NCBI GenBank assembly: GCA_948144175.1
Contig: CANXME010002057.1
Location: forward strand, 1,908,001 to 1,972,000
Length of the DNA stretch: 64,000 nucleotides
Source: Closterium sp. NIES-65
Taxonomy: Eukaryota > Streptophyta > Zygnematophyceae > Desmidiales > Closteriaceae
Direction of reading: 5' to 3'
The notes under the pieces were generated by a model. That model had not been told where the DNA came from, did not search any database, and saw only the letters and a list, made by a program, of their open reading frames with translations. Shown here piece after piece: positions 43,601-56,300 of the stretch. Every line of letters begins with the position of its first letter. Positions within the stretch are counted from its first letter, which is position 1. A program made the translations under genes and the position numbers.

Positions 43601-46600
43601 TCCAGACTCTCTCTCTGCTATCGGTAGCCAGGCGGCGAATGCTGCGAGCGCCATGTCGCGGCTGGGTAGGTTACGATGCCAGACGTATCGAGTGGCGGCG
43701 TCGATGAAGGTGATGGTGTAGTTGTTGTTGACTTGTCCTGGTTCGCGATTGTAGAGGATGTCGCTGTAAACCTTTTCAAGTGGTGCGTACGCTGGTGCGC
43801 TCGGGTTGTGATGTGGAGCGAATGGTGGATGAGGTAAGTCAGCTTCGGGGCATGTAAGGCAAGTCCCTCGTGCCTTTTGGAGTTCTCTGCCGTCGGGTAG
43901 AAGTAGAGAGTCTTTGTCAAGAACTCCTGCTCTTATCGTGTTATTTAAAACCGTGTTGCTTGGATGTCCTGTGCGTGCGTGCCAGATCTCTTCAGAGGCG
44001 CGGTGTTCGGGTGAACGTTGGTATGCGTCGGAGTTGGAGTAAAAACTGGCGACGAAGTTGGCGCTTCGGCGGACTTCACGTTGAGTCGGATTCAGCTGTT
44101 GCGCGGGTGTTGGTGGTGCTTCGTCGACTGTTTTTGGTGTCGTTGTTCCTGCTGCTGCTGATGTTGTCTCTGCTGCTGCCGATGTTGTTGCTGCTGCCGA
44201 TGTTGTTGCTGCTGCTTCTGGTGTTTGTTGAATCGTTGCTAACGCTCGTGTTCGTTCTGCTTCAGGGATAGTGTGGGAGTACCAGAAACCTCCCGGGCTG
44301 AAGTCGGGGTCGAGATCCGGAGGGTGTGTCCAGTCGGTAAAGTTCACGATGGCGTCGCTGTCTGCAGTGCCCAGGTCAGGAACGAAGTCGAGGACGAAGA
44401 CGTTGTTCTTCAGCACTGCCTTCCCGATGTAGAGGCCGCCTCTCCCGTGGTATAGCTTGAACTCCTGGGTGGTGCTGTCGGCTTCCAGGTGAATCCCCTT
44501 CGCCATCAACTGGCTAACACTCAGTAAGTTGTAACCGAGTCCTTCAGCGATGAGTACCTTTGACATGTGCAGTATGACATTTGTTTCTCTTGACTGAAGC
44601 TGTACCACTCCTTGTCGTCGTGTGCGCAGGTTTTGATTGTTGGCGACTGTGATGACAACTTCTCGTTGGAGTCGGTGTTCGCGTTGTACGAAGCGTCCGG
44701 ACGAGCACATGTGTTGCCCGCAGCAACTATCCAAGAACCAAGTGTCTTGGCCGGACGGTTCACTTTGAGCGATGGCGGCGTAAGTCGGATTCGGGTGGAG
44801 TGATTCGCGGCGGGGCGTCCTGTTGTCGAGCTCCTCTTCTGGTGAGTAGTGGGGTGGTGACTCTGTTATGCAAGAATCGTTTATCTTGACCATGCAGTTG
44901 ACTATGTTTCTTGCTCCTTGTGCAGGTTGTCCAGTTGAAGTCGTTGAAGCTTGAATCGTGGTTGTCGGACTTGCTTGTGTCGAAGCAACTTGGGAGCTTG
45001 AAGGCCGCAGTTGTCGCTGTGGTGTTATCTGACGGGACGGGCAATGCGTGCGTGGATGTCCTGATGTTTTGCAGATGTGACAAAACGGAGGTACTGGCTT
45101 CGGCTGCTGCTGTTGGTTGTTGTAGTAGTTGTGTCGTCGCTGAGTATGGAAAGCGAACTCCGGTGCTAATGCCCTTTTCTTGTGCCTTTCTTCTTGCAGG
45201 TCCATGTCCTGCTGCTCGGCGTGGATTTCGGCGCGAAGTGCTGCTTCAGAGATTCTTCCGTGGGCTCGAAGAATTGCTTTGGTGGCGCGCCACTGAGGAC
45301 CGAGGCCACCGATAATGACTGTCACGAAGGCGTCTTCAGAGATTGATCCTCCGCATCGAAGAAGCTTGTCGCGCAATTCGCGACATCGGCTGATATACGC
45401 CAGCCCCTTTTCTCCTGGTTTCATTTCAACTGTTGTCAATTGCGCCATTAACCTGCTTTGGCTTACACAGTCTGTTGCCTGATACAGGTTCTTCAGATGG
45501 CCGTACGCGAGTTCCGCCGAGTTGCCGAAGTTCCGGTAAGAGCGAATGTTCTGCTGCTGAGTTGGTGTGATGTTTCTCAGTAGAATAGTATACGCCATCA
45601 TCGATTGATACGTATACTGCTGCTTCTCATACTGTGTGCCGTTTGCTGGATACTGCAGGGATCCGTCGAAGAAGCCGAGTATCTGCGCGCCCTCCATCAT
45701 CAGCTCGAATTCAAAGGACCAGGTGAAGAAGTCCTTTCCGTCGAAGGGTCTTGATGTTTGCAGTTTCAGGACATGCGCGAATTGTGACTGAACTTGTAAA
45801 GCGTCCATTGGTTTGTCTTGCGCAGGTGAAGGTTGAGGCAGGAAGCTGATCGATCCGCGCTCGTACGGGGCAAAGGTGGGTTGCTGCTGTTGATTCCCTC
45901 GCGCATATGACGATCCGTCAAGGCTCATGGGTGTCGCTCCGTTGTTGCTGTTGTGTGTCTGTGCAGGTCCCGACTGCTGTTGTTGCTCGTAGAAGGACAT
46001 GAAGGAGAAAAATTTCTCCATCATGCTCTGGTCGAAGTCAGAAGGATGGTTCGTGGGGGTCTCGGTTGACGTTCCCCTTGGTCTTGCTGCCGTGCCTTCC
46101 TCTGTCTGCAGGCCAGAGGCTGGCGGTGGAGTAGGAGTAGTGCCCGAGGAGCCATTAGGGGAGCTCCTTTCCTTGTTTGTTGCCATGTCTTGTAATGATC
46201 AAAAAGTTAGAGTTTTCCCCTGTCAGCTCTCATACCATGTTGGGCTGAGAAAGCCCTTAAGGATCTTTGCAGAGGATAACTCTGGGTAGGATATTTGTAA
46301 TAGCGGAAGCGTTTAATTAAGTTTGTGAACCGACCTTGCACTAGTGTGTGAGAGCAAAGTGGATTAAATTAAACAAGAAAATACAAGGTTTTATATAAGA
46401 GTACAGGGAATACGAATGGATAGATAACTGTATTTGCTGTTGCGATCCGATACAGTGCGACTCGGGAAACTGCTCTGTAACGAGTCAGTTGTGTGTCCTT
46501 AACTGTCGCGCTGTAATTGTCGAGTCAAAGGTCGCTGACCTTTGACTTTCCCGTAACCTCCAGGCGGTTACCCTAACCTCCGAGGTTTGACTCGATGCTT

Positions 46601-46673
46601 CGATTCGGACTGCTTCGCTAGTGTCTTGGGTTTTGACACGACAGAAGCGCACTAAGACTTATTGTTTCCAACA
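40662..46673 (-). mobile_element. Copia-C, complete LTR retrotransposon with target duplication
   Basis: Two 436-bp LTRs, 40662-41097 and 46238-46673, start TGTTGG and end CCAACA, and by eye differ at only three positions. The 5-bp duplication GCTAG flanks the element (40657-40661 and 46674-46678). TGGTATGAGAGC (46237-46226 on the minus strand) abuts the 5' LTR as the primer site, and an AAGCGAAGGGGAG purine tract precedes the 3' LTR. Total length is 6012 bp. The near identity of the LTRs means a recent insertion. Confidence 0.97.
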
Positions 46674-47801
46674 GCTAGGAGGACGCCTGTTGTTGGTCGG
46701 TTAGGAGAAGCTTGAGTTTGACAAACGATTATTTTTGTGGACCTATTTTTGGTGTGAACTGCCCCACTTAGTTCTTTATTTGTTGGAGTTACCGCATCGG
46801 CTGCTGAAATGTAACGGATTTGCTGATGTCTTCTCAGCAGTCGAAGTGTACGGATCATACATGGTCACCCTCGAGGCTCGAGCTGTGCTTCGACATTATC
46901 GAGACTACCCCATACCCTCACCACCATCGCCTCTGAGTGGGTCGTAATGTTCAGTGATCGTTTAGCACGGTGCAATACGCTGAAGCACGGTTGAGAGCAA
47001 TTCTCAATCTTTACCACTTTAGACCATTGCGCACCAGCCTGAACCTTCTCCCTCCCATCCCATTTCCATTTTATCCCTACCCAACACCCCATCAATTGCT
47101 CTTTGCAACTGAATCTGAGCTGAATTCCCACATTCCTCCGCGCTTGGCAAGGAATCAGCCATGGCGTCGCTCGCGCGCATCCTCTCCGCAGTAGTGTTCG
47201 CGGTGCTGACGATGGTGCAGGCCTTGGGGCTGCTGTTCATGATCTACTGGAAGCAGGAGCTCGCGTTCACGGCTCCGCCCGTCACTGAATCCGACGGCAT
47301 TCTCGCGGAATTCAAGCGCGCATGCCTCGAAACCGAGAGTGCGTTTCTTGACAAGTGTGCCGTGCGTGTTGATACCACGCCCTATCTTCACGCCACGGAA
47401 TTTTTCGAGATATTTATGTCGTGGATGCTGTATCGTACTTCGAATTGCAGTCTTCGTTCCTCGCCTCACCTCGCATTGCTCACACGGCAATCGAAACTTT
47501 CGCATTGCACATATCCGCATGTTTTTTCTTAACTTCATACTCACCGTCCGTTTGTCATATCCGTCGCATCGCGTCCATCTCCCCTCGTCCACGTCAGCAG
47601 GCGACTGCCCGGTTCTCGGCAAGGGATTCTTCTTTGGCCTCGCCACGGCGCCTGCACACGTGGAGGACCAGCTGGATGACGCGTGGCTGCGATTTGCTCG
47701 GCGCGGAAGCAACGAGAAGCACGACCGAGGGCCTGTCAGCTTCCTTTCCTTCTCTTCACCACCGCTGTTCTCCTATATTGCTATTCTTTTCGTTTCTCAG
47801 G

Positions 47802-47907
<106 letters not shown>

Positions 47908-50900
47908 TAGCACCCAGCCCTCTTCCTCTTCCCTCGGCCCTCTTCCTCTTCCCTCGGCCCTCTTCCTCTGAGCCTATTTAAGGGCCCTTGGTGCCTTCTT
48001 CTCCTCATTATTTCGTGTGTTCTCAGTTTTCCGCGGCTGGAGAGAGCGAGAGAGAGAGAGGACTTAGCACCCAGCCCTCTTCCTCTTCCCTCGGCCCTCT
48101 TCCTCTGAGCCTATTTAAGGGCCCTTGGTGCCTTCTTCTCCTCATTATTTCGTGTGTTCTCAGTTTTCCGCGGCTCGCGCCGGCGGCCTTCGGCCGCCGC
48201 TGCTCGCCAGCGCGGCCTTCGGCCGCGCGTTTCTGGTGGCAAGACACAAAACGGAGGATCGGCTTATATAGGGCACGCACACACACAAAGGCAAGGAGCT
48301 GGGCAGGAGCAAGAGGCGCGGCATGCAATTCTACACACGGCGGAGGCCTACATCGTGTACGGCTCCGCCCCCTCCACCTCAAGCATCGAGCGCATGCACG
48401 CCGACAACGCAAGAAGGAGATGCGCCGACGACTGGAGCGTGTCCAAGGGGGTCCCGGCTTGAGCAGCCCCTACAAGATCCCCCATGTGGCGGGGGAAAGT
48501 ACGGGCTAAGGGAGCTACCCCGGCGGGCGCGTCCGACACGGGTGCCAACGGCGACTCGAGTGATTCTGCCAAAGTCACGCAGGATCCTCGGGTCCCTGGA
48601 CCAAAACTGCTCGGAAAGCTCCTCGTGGCCCCACACACCGCCAGCTGCAAGTTCGCCACCACCTCGCACGCCTCCGCCAGATTCAGAACCCGGCACATGG
48701 TCAGCATGGGGTCTCTCCCCGCGCGAGTGGGGAGAGGTGCAGTCCGCGCTTCGCGCGGAAACGCCGCCGGCCAGCCAGGAGTCCGGCCAACAGCCAAGCG
48801 CGGCGCAGAGAAGCCGGGAACCTGACGGGGGGTGCGGAACTGAGCCCTCCCCTCACGCGCGGGCTGATACTCGCGCAGCGTCGGCGCACGCAGAGGAGCG
48901 ACCTGGCCTGGGTCCGCGGCGAAGGGGGGACCGTTGGTCACCTCAATATGGACGTGAGTCGGCGCCCCACTCGCCCGGGCCTGCCTCACCACCTCCACGA
49001 ACGTGTCCGCAGCATGATCGAGGGCTGGATCAGGCTGGTTGCCATTCCCGCCTCGCCCTCCGCCCTTCCGCCAGCCCCGCCGTCCCCCGGAACCAGCCGA
49101 ATGTGGACGCGGGGGGGACTGCTCGCGGCGACCCGAATCCCAGCGACGACCAGGCGACCCCCTCCCCCGCGTCGCCGGAGATCGCCGAGGAGAACGTTGC
49201 GCGGGGGATCGCGCTCGCGGCCTGCCTGACCACGAGGGGATGGGCGGCGAGGGGAGCGAGGACGTGCAGGAGAACGCTTACCCCCCTCCCCGCGCTGATA
49301 GTGCTCGCGACGCTCAGGAGAAGGGCGGCGAGGAGAGGGCGGCTGTTGAGGGTGCCGCAGAGGCGAGCACCCGCGCTCCTGCCGCGGCTGACCGTCCGGG
49401 CGGTTCGACGCAACACGAGCAGGCGCCCACGAATATTCCGGCGAGGCGGGGCGCGCGGCAGGACGATGGGGAAGCGTTTGAACCCGCTCGAAGTGGTGCA
49501 CGGGCTCGCTCGCGGAGGGGTGCGCAGGGAGACGCGGACGAGGCCCGGCAGGCGCAGGCTGCGGTAGCGAGCTCTCCGCGGAACCCTCTAGCTCCGGATC
49601 CCGTCTCACGGATGGGTCCATCACCCCCGATCTTACCGCAGCCGACGCCAATGCGGCGACGAAGCGAAAACGAGACGGCCGCGGTGCCGTAGACAGGGCG
49701 CGAGGGAGCTGCTGTGGGACGAGCAACGCGGGGAATCCGCGTAGGACGCGGCAGCCGCCGCGGACGACGAGGCAACGAGAGAGGACGAAGAGGTGGTGGA
49801 GCACGAGGTTCGAACAGGCGCCGATCTGGTGCAAGCGGCTACGCGAGGAATGTGGAAAGGCTGATGCGAAACGGCGCGGAGGGCGACGTGGAACCACTTA
49901 GCGGAAGCAGAGGAGGAAGCGGAGAATGAGGAAAGTGAAGAGGGGGACCCTGCCTTTAACCCTGAAAGCGAGGGGATGTTAGAAGCAGAGGCCGAGGAGG
50001 ACGAGGAAGAGTTGGAGCTGCTGCGGGAAGCGGAGCTCCCAAACCAGCAGGCCAAAGGTGAACCTGCAAACCGAACCTCATTTCGGAATCGAACCGCGGG
50101 GGGAATTCAAGCAAGGAGGGGAAATCGAGCCGCTCCAGAAGAAAGAATTGACTCTGCAACAGCCAATGAAAATTCCGCAGCCCCGAGTCCAACCCCCCCG
50201 ATGCTCAAACCTGACGACCTGGCGAAAAACTCTGAGCTATTCGCTCAGGTTGCAGTCTGGGACCTCGACCCGCTGCGTGACAGTCGCCAACCTCCTCTCG
50301 CTTGCCACCCCCCCAAAGACCTTCGTGACTCCTTCGCGATCTGTATGTTGACGCCGTTACTCCACCTGGCGGCCAATCCCGAGTCTGCGCCAGGATGGAA
50401 ACTACTGACCTTTCTCCCGCGCATACTCCTTCGCACCTCGTCAGCCCGTAAACCTGATTGGAGCGCGATGATGAATCGGCTCCTGCGATTTCGCCAAGGG
50501 CTCTGGGCGGACCTATACGAAGAAGCTGTCCACGCGATTTCCTTGCCTCCGCAGCCTCGCCACTCACTCGACACAACTGGAATACTGGCACGGGCGGAAG
50601 GTCTGGCAAAACGGGGTAACCTGTCAAAATCACTCCAATCCCTCCAGGCCACCCCTGTGTCACCTGCCTCACCTGAAGTGCTGGAAGCCCTCGCGACGAC
50701 CTGCTAGCCAGCTTCTCCCTGACTGGCTCCACACCGCCTCGGCTGAAGACCCACCCACTATCGAAGCCGGCGACTTCAGGCGCCTCCTCGCCAAGCTCCC
50801 CAACGGAGTCGGGGCCGGCCCCTCAGGAACCACTTTCGAGCATATCCGTGACGCATGCCTAGGGAATGCCGAAGTACTCTCCCACCTCCTCGCCCTCTCC

Positions 50901-53257
50901 AACACAGCTCTAGCAGGGAAACTCCCAACAGCCGCGGGGGATCTTCTCACGGCCTCCCGCCTGCTAGCCTTTACGAAACCCCAAGGAGGGACGCGGCCAA
51001 TAGCGGTGGGGGAGTGTCTCCTCCGGATTATAGCAAAGGCTGCCCTCTTCCTGACCGCGCCAGCCGCCCGTACTCACTTTGCCCCCCTTCAATTCGGCGT
51101 GGCAGTAGCAGGGGGGATCGAAGCGGCTATCCACACCGCTCGCACGTACCTGGAAGTGCACCCTGCTGCAGTGGCCTTGCAGATCGACCTCGCGAACGCT
51201 TTTAACGCGGTCGAAAGGAGAGCGGTGTTCGAAGGACTGAGAAACGAGGCGCTGAAGAAGCTGATCCCCCTCGTCCGCCTATCCTACGGGGCTCCCTCCT
51301 CGCTCTACCTCGACCACGACTTCGGCGCAGCCCCGCTGCAGAGCGCCAGAGGAGTTCGCCAAGGGGACCCGCTCGGCCCCCTCCTGTTCGCGGCAAGCAT
51401 CCACCCGTGCCTCATTGCCACGGCGGCGGCACACCCTCAGGTGGTCCTGCTGGCGTACGCCGATGACATCACGCTGCTCGGCGACGCCTCGGCCTGCACA
51501 GCAGCTTTCGACCACCTCACATCCGCACTTGCCGCCCTCGGCCTGGTACACAACCCGGCCAAATGCGCGGCGTGGTCCGCCGCTCCAATCGACCCCTCTG
51601 CAGTGCCCCCGGGAATTACTATCTCTGATGAGGGACTGCAGATTCTCGGCAGCCCGGTTGGCACACCCCGGGGGTGCGCGGGCGCCGTGAGAGAGAGACT
51701 GGCAGTAGCAGCATCCCCACTCCCCCTGCTGGCCCAGATGGACCCCCAGCTTAGCCTCCTCCTCCTCACCCGCTGTGTCAGCCGCCGAGCCTCTTTTCTG
51801 GCCAGAACCACCCCCCTGGAAGCTCTCCCTGAAGCGGAATGGTCAGCTTGGGGGGAGCAGCTCCTACACACCTTCCTGGACTCGGCCCACATCATGAGAC
51901 CGAGGAGTGCCCGGGAGAGGCGGAGGATTTGGCGGCAGGCGGCCCTGCCCGTGACTCTGGGAGGCCTGGGCATCACTGACCCCGCCGTTGAAGGCAGCTA
52001 CGCTTACCTCGCTTCAGTGATCAGCGCCGCCCACCTTCTATACTCCCTGGAGGAGTCGTTACACCCTGCTGTCGCCGCGCTCCTCCCCCTACTGGACCCT
52101 ACCCACGGCTCCCCGCACGCGCTGCCTGCACGCCTCGCCGCGGCTGAGGCAGCTCTCCCACCTGAGGCTCTCGAGGTGCTCCAGGCCGGGAAGACAGACC
52201 CCAAGGGACTGAAGCTGCAGCAGAGCCTAGCGCTGGCGGTTCACTCCCGCCGCTTCTTGAGGGCCATGCGCGAGGCAAGGCGGATGCGCCCCAACCCCCT
52301 TTCAGGCCATGCGCAACGGATGCAGTCGGTGCTAGGCCCAGGAGCGGGGGATTGGCTGCTGGCGATCCCGCTCATCCCCTCGCTCCGAATGGGCCCCTCC
52401 CAGCTCTCAACTGCAGCTGCCTTCCGCCTAGGCCTCCCCCTCCCAGTGCCTAGACGCTGTGACTGCCGCTACCGCACCACCTTCCCCGACGACCGCCTCC
52501 CCAACCACCTCATGCGCTGCGAGAAGGGGAAAGGGAGGACCGCTACCCATCACGCTCTGCGGGATGAGATAGCAAATATCGGGGCTGAGGCGGGTTTTAC
52601 GGTTCATAAGGAGACGTATGTCTACTCACTTGTTGAAAACCTAAAGGGGGATGTCACCATCCGCCATCCACTGACCGGGGAGGTTTGGATGTGCGACGTG
52701 ACCGTGACGGACCCGATGTCATACCAGGACGAGAACTGCAACCGAGCTCCTGGTTGGGCAGCTAGGGCGGCAGTGGCAAAAAAGGAGGAGAAGTACACAC
52801 GGCGGAACACGTGGGTGGGGTTCCACGCGCTCGCAGTGGAAACATACGGCTACCCCTCGCCGGGGGTGCTGGCTTACCTGCGGCAATGCGCGGAGCTGGC
52901 GGCAAAGCTGCGGTTTAACGCAGCCCCTACCTCCTACGAAGCAGCGAAGCTTCTGACGGAGTACCGCCAGCGTTGGAGCGTGTGCCTCCAGCGGGCACAG
53001 GCCAACGCCCTCCGCACCAAGACCAATGAGGCCTTGGCGGCGGACGAGCTCGGTTTTAGAGGACCCATCATCCCTCTCAGTGAGGGACAGCTGCACCAGT
53101 TGATTGAGGCCCCGTTCGACCAGTAGGGTCGGACAGGGGGGGGGGCAGAGTAGGTAGGGGACTTGGAATAGTTAGGATGCCGGTTTTCTGTTGAGCTTGT
53201 GCTTGTGTGTTTTGCACCTTCCATTGTACCACCCCCCAAAGAAATGCAAGGACCATT

Positions 53258-53376
<119 letters not shown>

Positions 53377-56300
53377 GCCCGACCGAGGCCCTGGCAGATT
53401 CCTTTTCTTCTCTTCGCCACATCCGTTCTTATTCTCCTCGTTCCAAATTTCTCCTAGCCGCTAGTTACTTCCTCTTCTTGATTCGTGCCCGCCTTTATTC
53501 TCTTCAACTGCCTCCCTCGTTGCCTCTATACGAACCCTATACCCTTGTGTTCCTTATCACCTGGTCCTACTTTCTCCACACAAGCCCTAAGCATGCATTC
53601 GCACACGCAATGAGAAGCATCCACTATTACACTTATATAAAGAACAACTGTACGCAAGGATGCTACATTGCGAGCATGCTTCATGTGCCTGCTGACCCAC
53701 CTCTCAACCAATGCAGGTTCGGGCGTGGCACAACGTGCCCAAGGCTGAGCAGCGGCTTCGGTTCTGGACCGAGCCTGAGGTGGAGGTGGACCTGGCGGCG
53801 CAAGCAGGCGTGGAGGCCTTCCGCATGGGCGTTGACTGGGGGAGGATTGTTCTGCGCGAGCCACAGGGAGGCAAGATGGAGGTAAGGGGGGTGGAGGTGA
53901 GGGGTTGGATGGAGGTGAGGGGGTGGAGGTGAGGGGTTGGATGGAGGTGAGGGGGGTGGAGGCTAGGGCATAAGGGGCATCTTATTAGGCTTTCCGTATG
54001 GGCGCCGACTTGGGGAGGATTGCTCTGCGGGATTGCTTCTCCCTCCTCTCCTCTCCTCTCCTCTCTTATTAGGCCGTCTCCCATCGCTTGTCCCTCCTCT
54101 CTCTCGCCTTTCTCCCTCTCCCTCTTCTCCACGACAGCTCGACCAAGCAGCAGTGGCGCGCTACAAGGAGATCGTGGCGCTGGTGCGGCCGAGAGGCATT
54201 TGATGCGCCCACAAACCCTCTTAAACCCTCCCTGTCTTGCTAGTGTCTCCCCTTCCCGCTTGTCTTCAACTCCACGCCACAACAGATCGTCCAAGCAGGA
54301 GTGGCGCGCTACAAGAACATCATGGCGCTGGTGCGGGCGAGAGGGATTGAGATACCCTCAAATTCTTTTTCCCCTTCTCCCTTCTTGCTCATGTCTCCTC
54401 TCTCCCTGCTTCTCCCTCACCCGTCACCCCACATGTCAACAGATCGACCACACAGCAGCGGCGCGCTACAAGAAAGTAATGGCGCTGGTTCGGGCGAGGG
54501 GCATTTGAGACGGCCGCAAACCTTTGTCTCCCTTCTCCTGCATTCCAACAGATCGACCAAGCAGCAGTGACGCGCAACAAGGAGATAATGGCGCTGGTGC
54601 AAGCGAGGGGCATTTGATGCGCCTACAAACCCTTTTGAACCCTCCCTGTCTTGCTAATGTCTCCCCTTTTCTCTTGTCTCTCACCCCACGGCAGATCGAC
54701 CACGCGGCAGTGGCGCGCTACAAGGAGATCATGGCGCTGGTGCGGGCGAGGGGCATGCGCGTGATGCTGACGCTCTTCCACCACTCGCTGCCCTCCTGGG
54801 CCGAGCCCATTGGCGGCTGGACTAATGCATCTCTCATTAACCACTTTGACTCCTGGACCCTGTGAGTGCGGTGGAGTGCGGTGGAGGGTGGTGGAGGGGC
54901 AGTCAAGTGCAAGGGGCATGCGTGTGATGCTGACGCTCTTCCACCACTCGCTGCCCTCCTGGGCCGAGCCCATTGGCGGCTGGACTAATGCATCTCTCAT
55001 TAACCACTTTGACTCCTGGACCCTGTGAGTGCGGTGGAGTGCGGTGGAGTGCGGTGGAGGGTGGTGGAGGGGCAGTCAAGTGCAAGGGGCATGCATGTGA
55101 TGCTGACGCTCTTCCACCACTCGCTGCCCTCCTGGGCCGAGCCCATTGGCGGCTGGACTAATGCATCTCTCATTAACCACTTTGACTCCTGGACCCTGTG
55201 AGTGCGGTGGAGTGCGGTGGAGGGTGGTGGAGGAGCAGTCAAGTGAAAGGGGCATGCGTGTGATGCTGACGCTCTTCCACCACCTGCTGCCCTCCTGGGC
55301 CGAGCCCATTGGCGGCTGGACCAACGCCTCCCTTGTTGGCCACTTCGACTCCTGGACCCAGTGAGTGTGGTGGAGGATGGTGGAGGGGCAAGTGAGTGCG
55401 GTGGAAGGGCACGTGAGTGCAGTGTAGGAGCAAGTGGGCTGCGGCTTACAGACAGAATCCACCATGCTTTTGGCTGCTACTCACTCCTCCCCTCTCGTCG
55501 CCTACCGTTTTTTCTGCAAAGCCGACTGTTAGGCGTGAAGTACCTCTCTTTCAGCAAGGTTCCTCACCCGCACTCTTCCCTTCCCTTCCCCACCACACCC
55601 TTCCCAGGCTGGCAGTGCGGGAGTTCGGCCCGTCGGTGGACTACTGGGTGACGTTCCGCACTTGTTTCTCACCCTCACCCCCATTCTTTCCTTGTCCCTC
55701 TCCTTTGTACGCTCTTCCCAGGCTGGCAGTGCGGGAGTTCGGCCCCCTCGTGGACTACTGGGTGACGTCCAACGAGCCGCACCTAATTGTCATCCTCACC
55801 TACTGCATGGGCGTGTGGCCGCCCGGCAAGGCGCGCACCTTTGAGACGTCTCAAAAGTCGCCCACCTTTGAGACGTCTCAAAGCTCACCTACTGCATGGG
55901 CGTGTGGCCGCCCGGCAAGGCGCGCACCTTTGAGACGTCTCAAAAGTCGCCCACCTTTGAGACGTCTCAAAGCTCACCTACTGCATGGGCGTGTGGCCGC
56001 CCGGCAAGGCGCCCACCCCCTCGCCCATACTCTTCCCGTGCCCCATTCCCCACCAACCCACCCCACCCTCACCCCCTCCTTCACGCCCTCACACCCTCCT
56101 TCACGCCCTTCTCAGGCTGGCAGTGCGCGAGTTTGGCCCCCTTGTGGACTACTGGGTGACGTTCAACGAGCCGCACCTGTTTGTCATTCTCACCTACTGC
56201 ATGGGCGTGTGGCCGCCCGGCAAGGCCCCCTCGCTGCTGCAATCGGCACTCTGCATGTCGCCCGTGGGGCAGTACAGCCAAGCCATGCAACACATCGGGG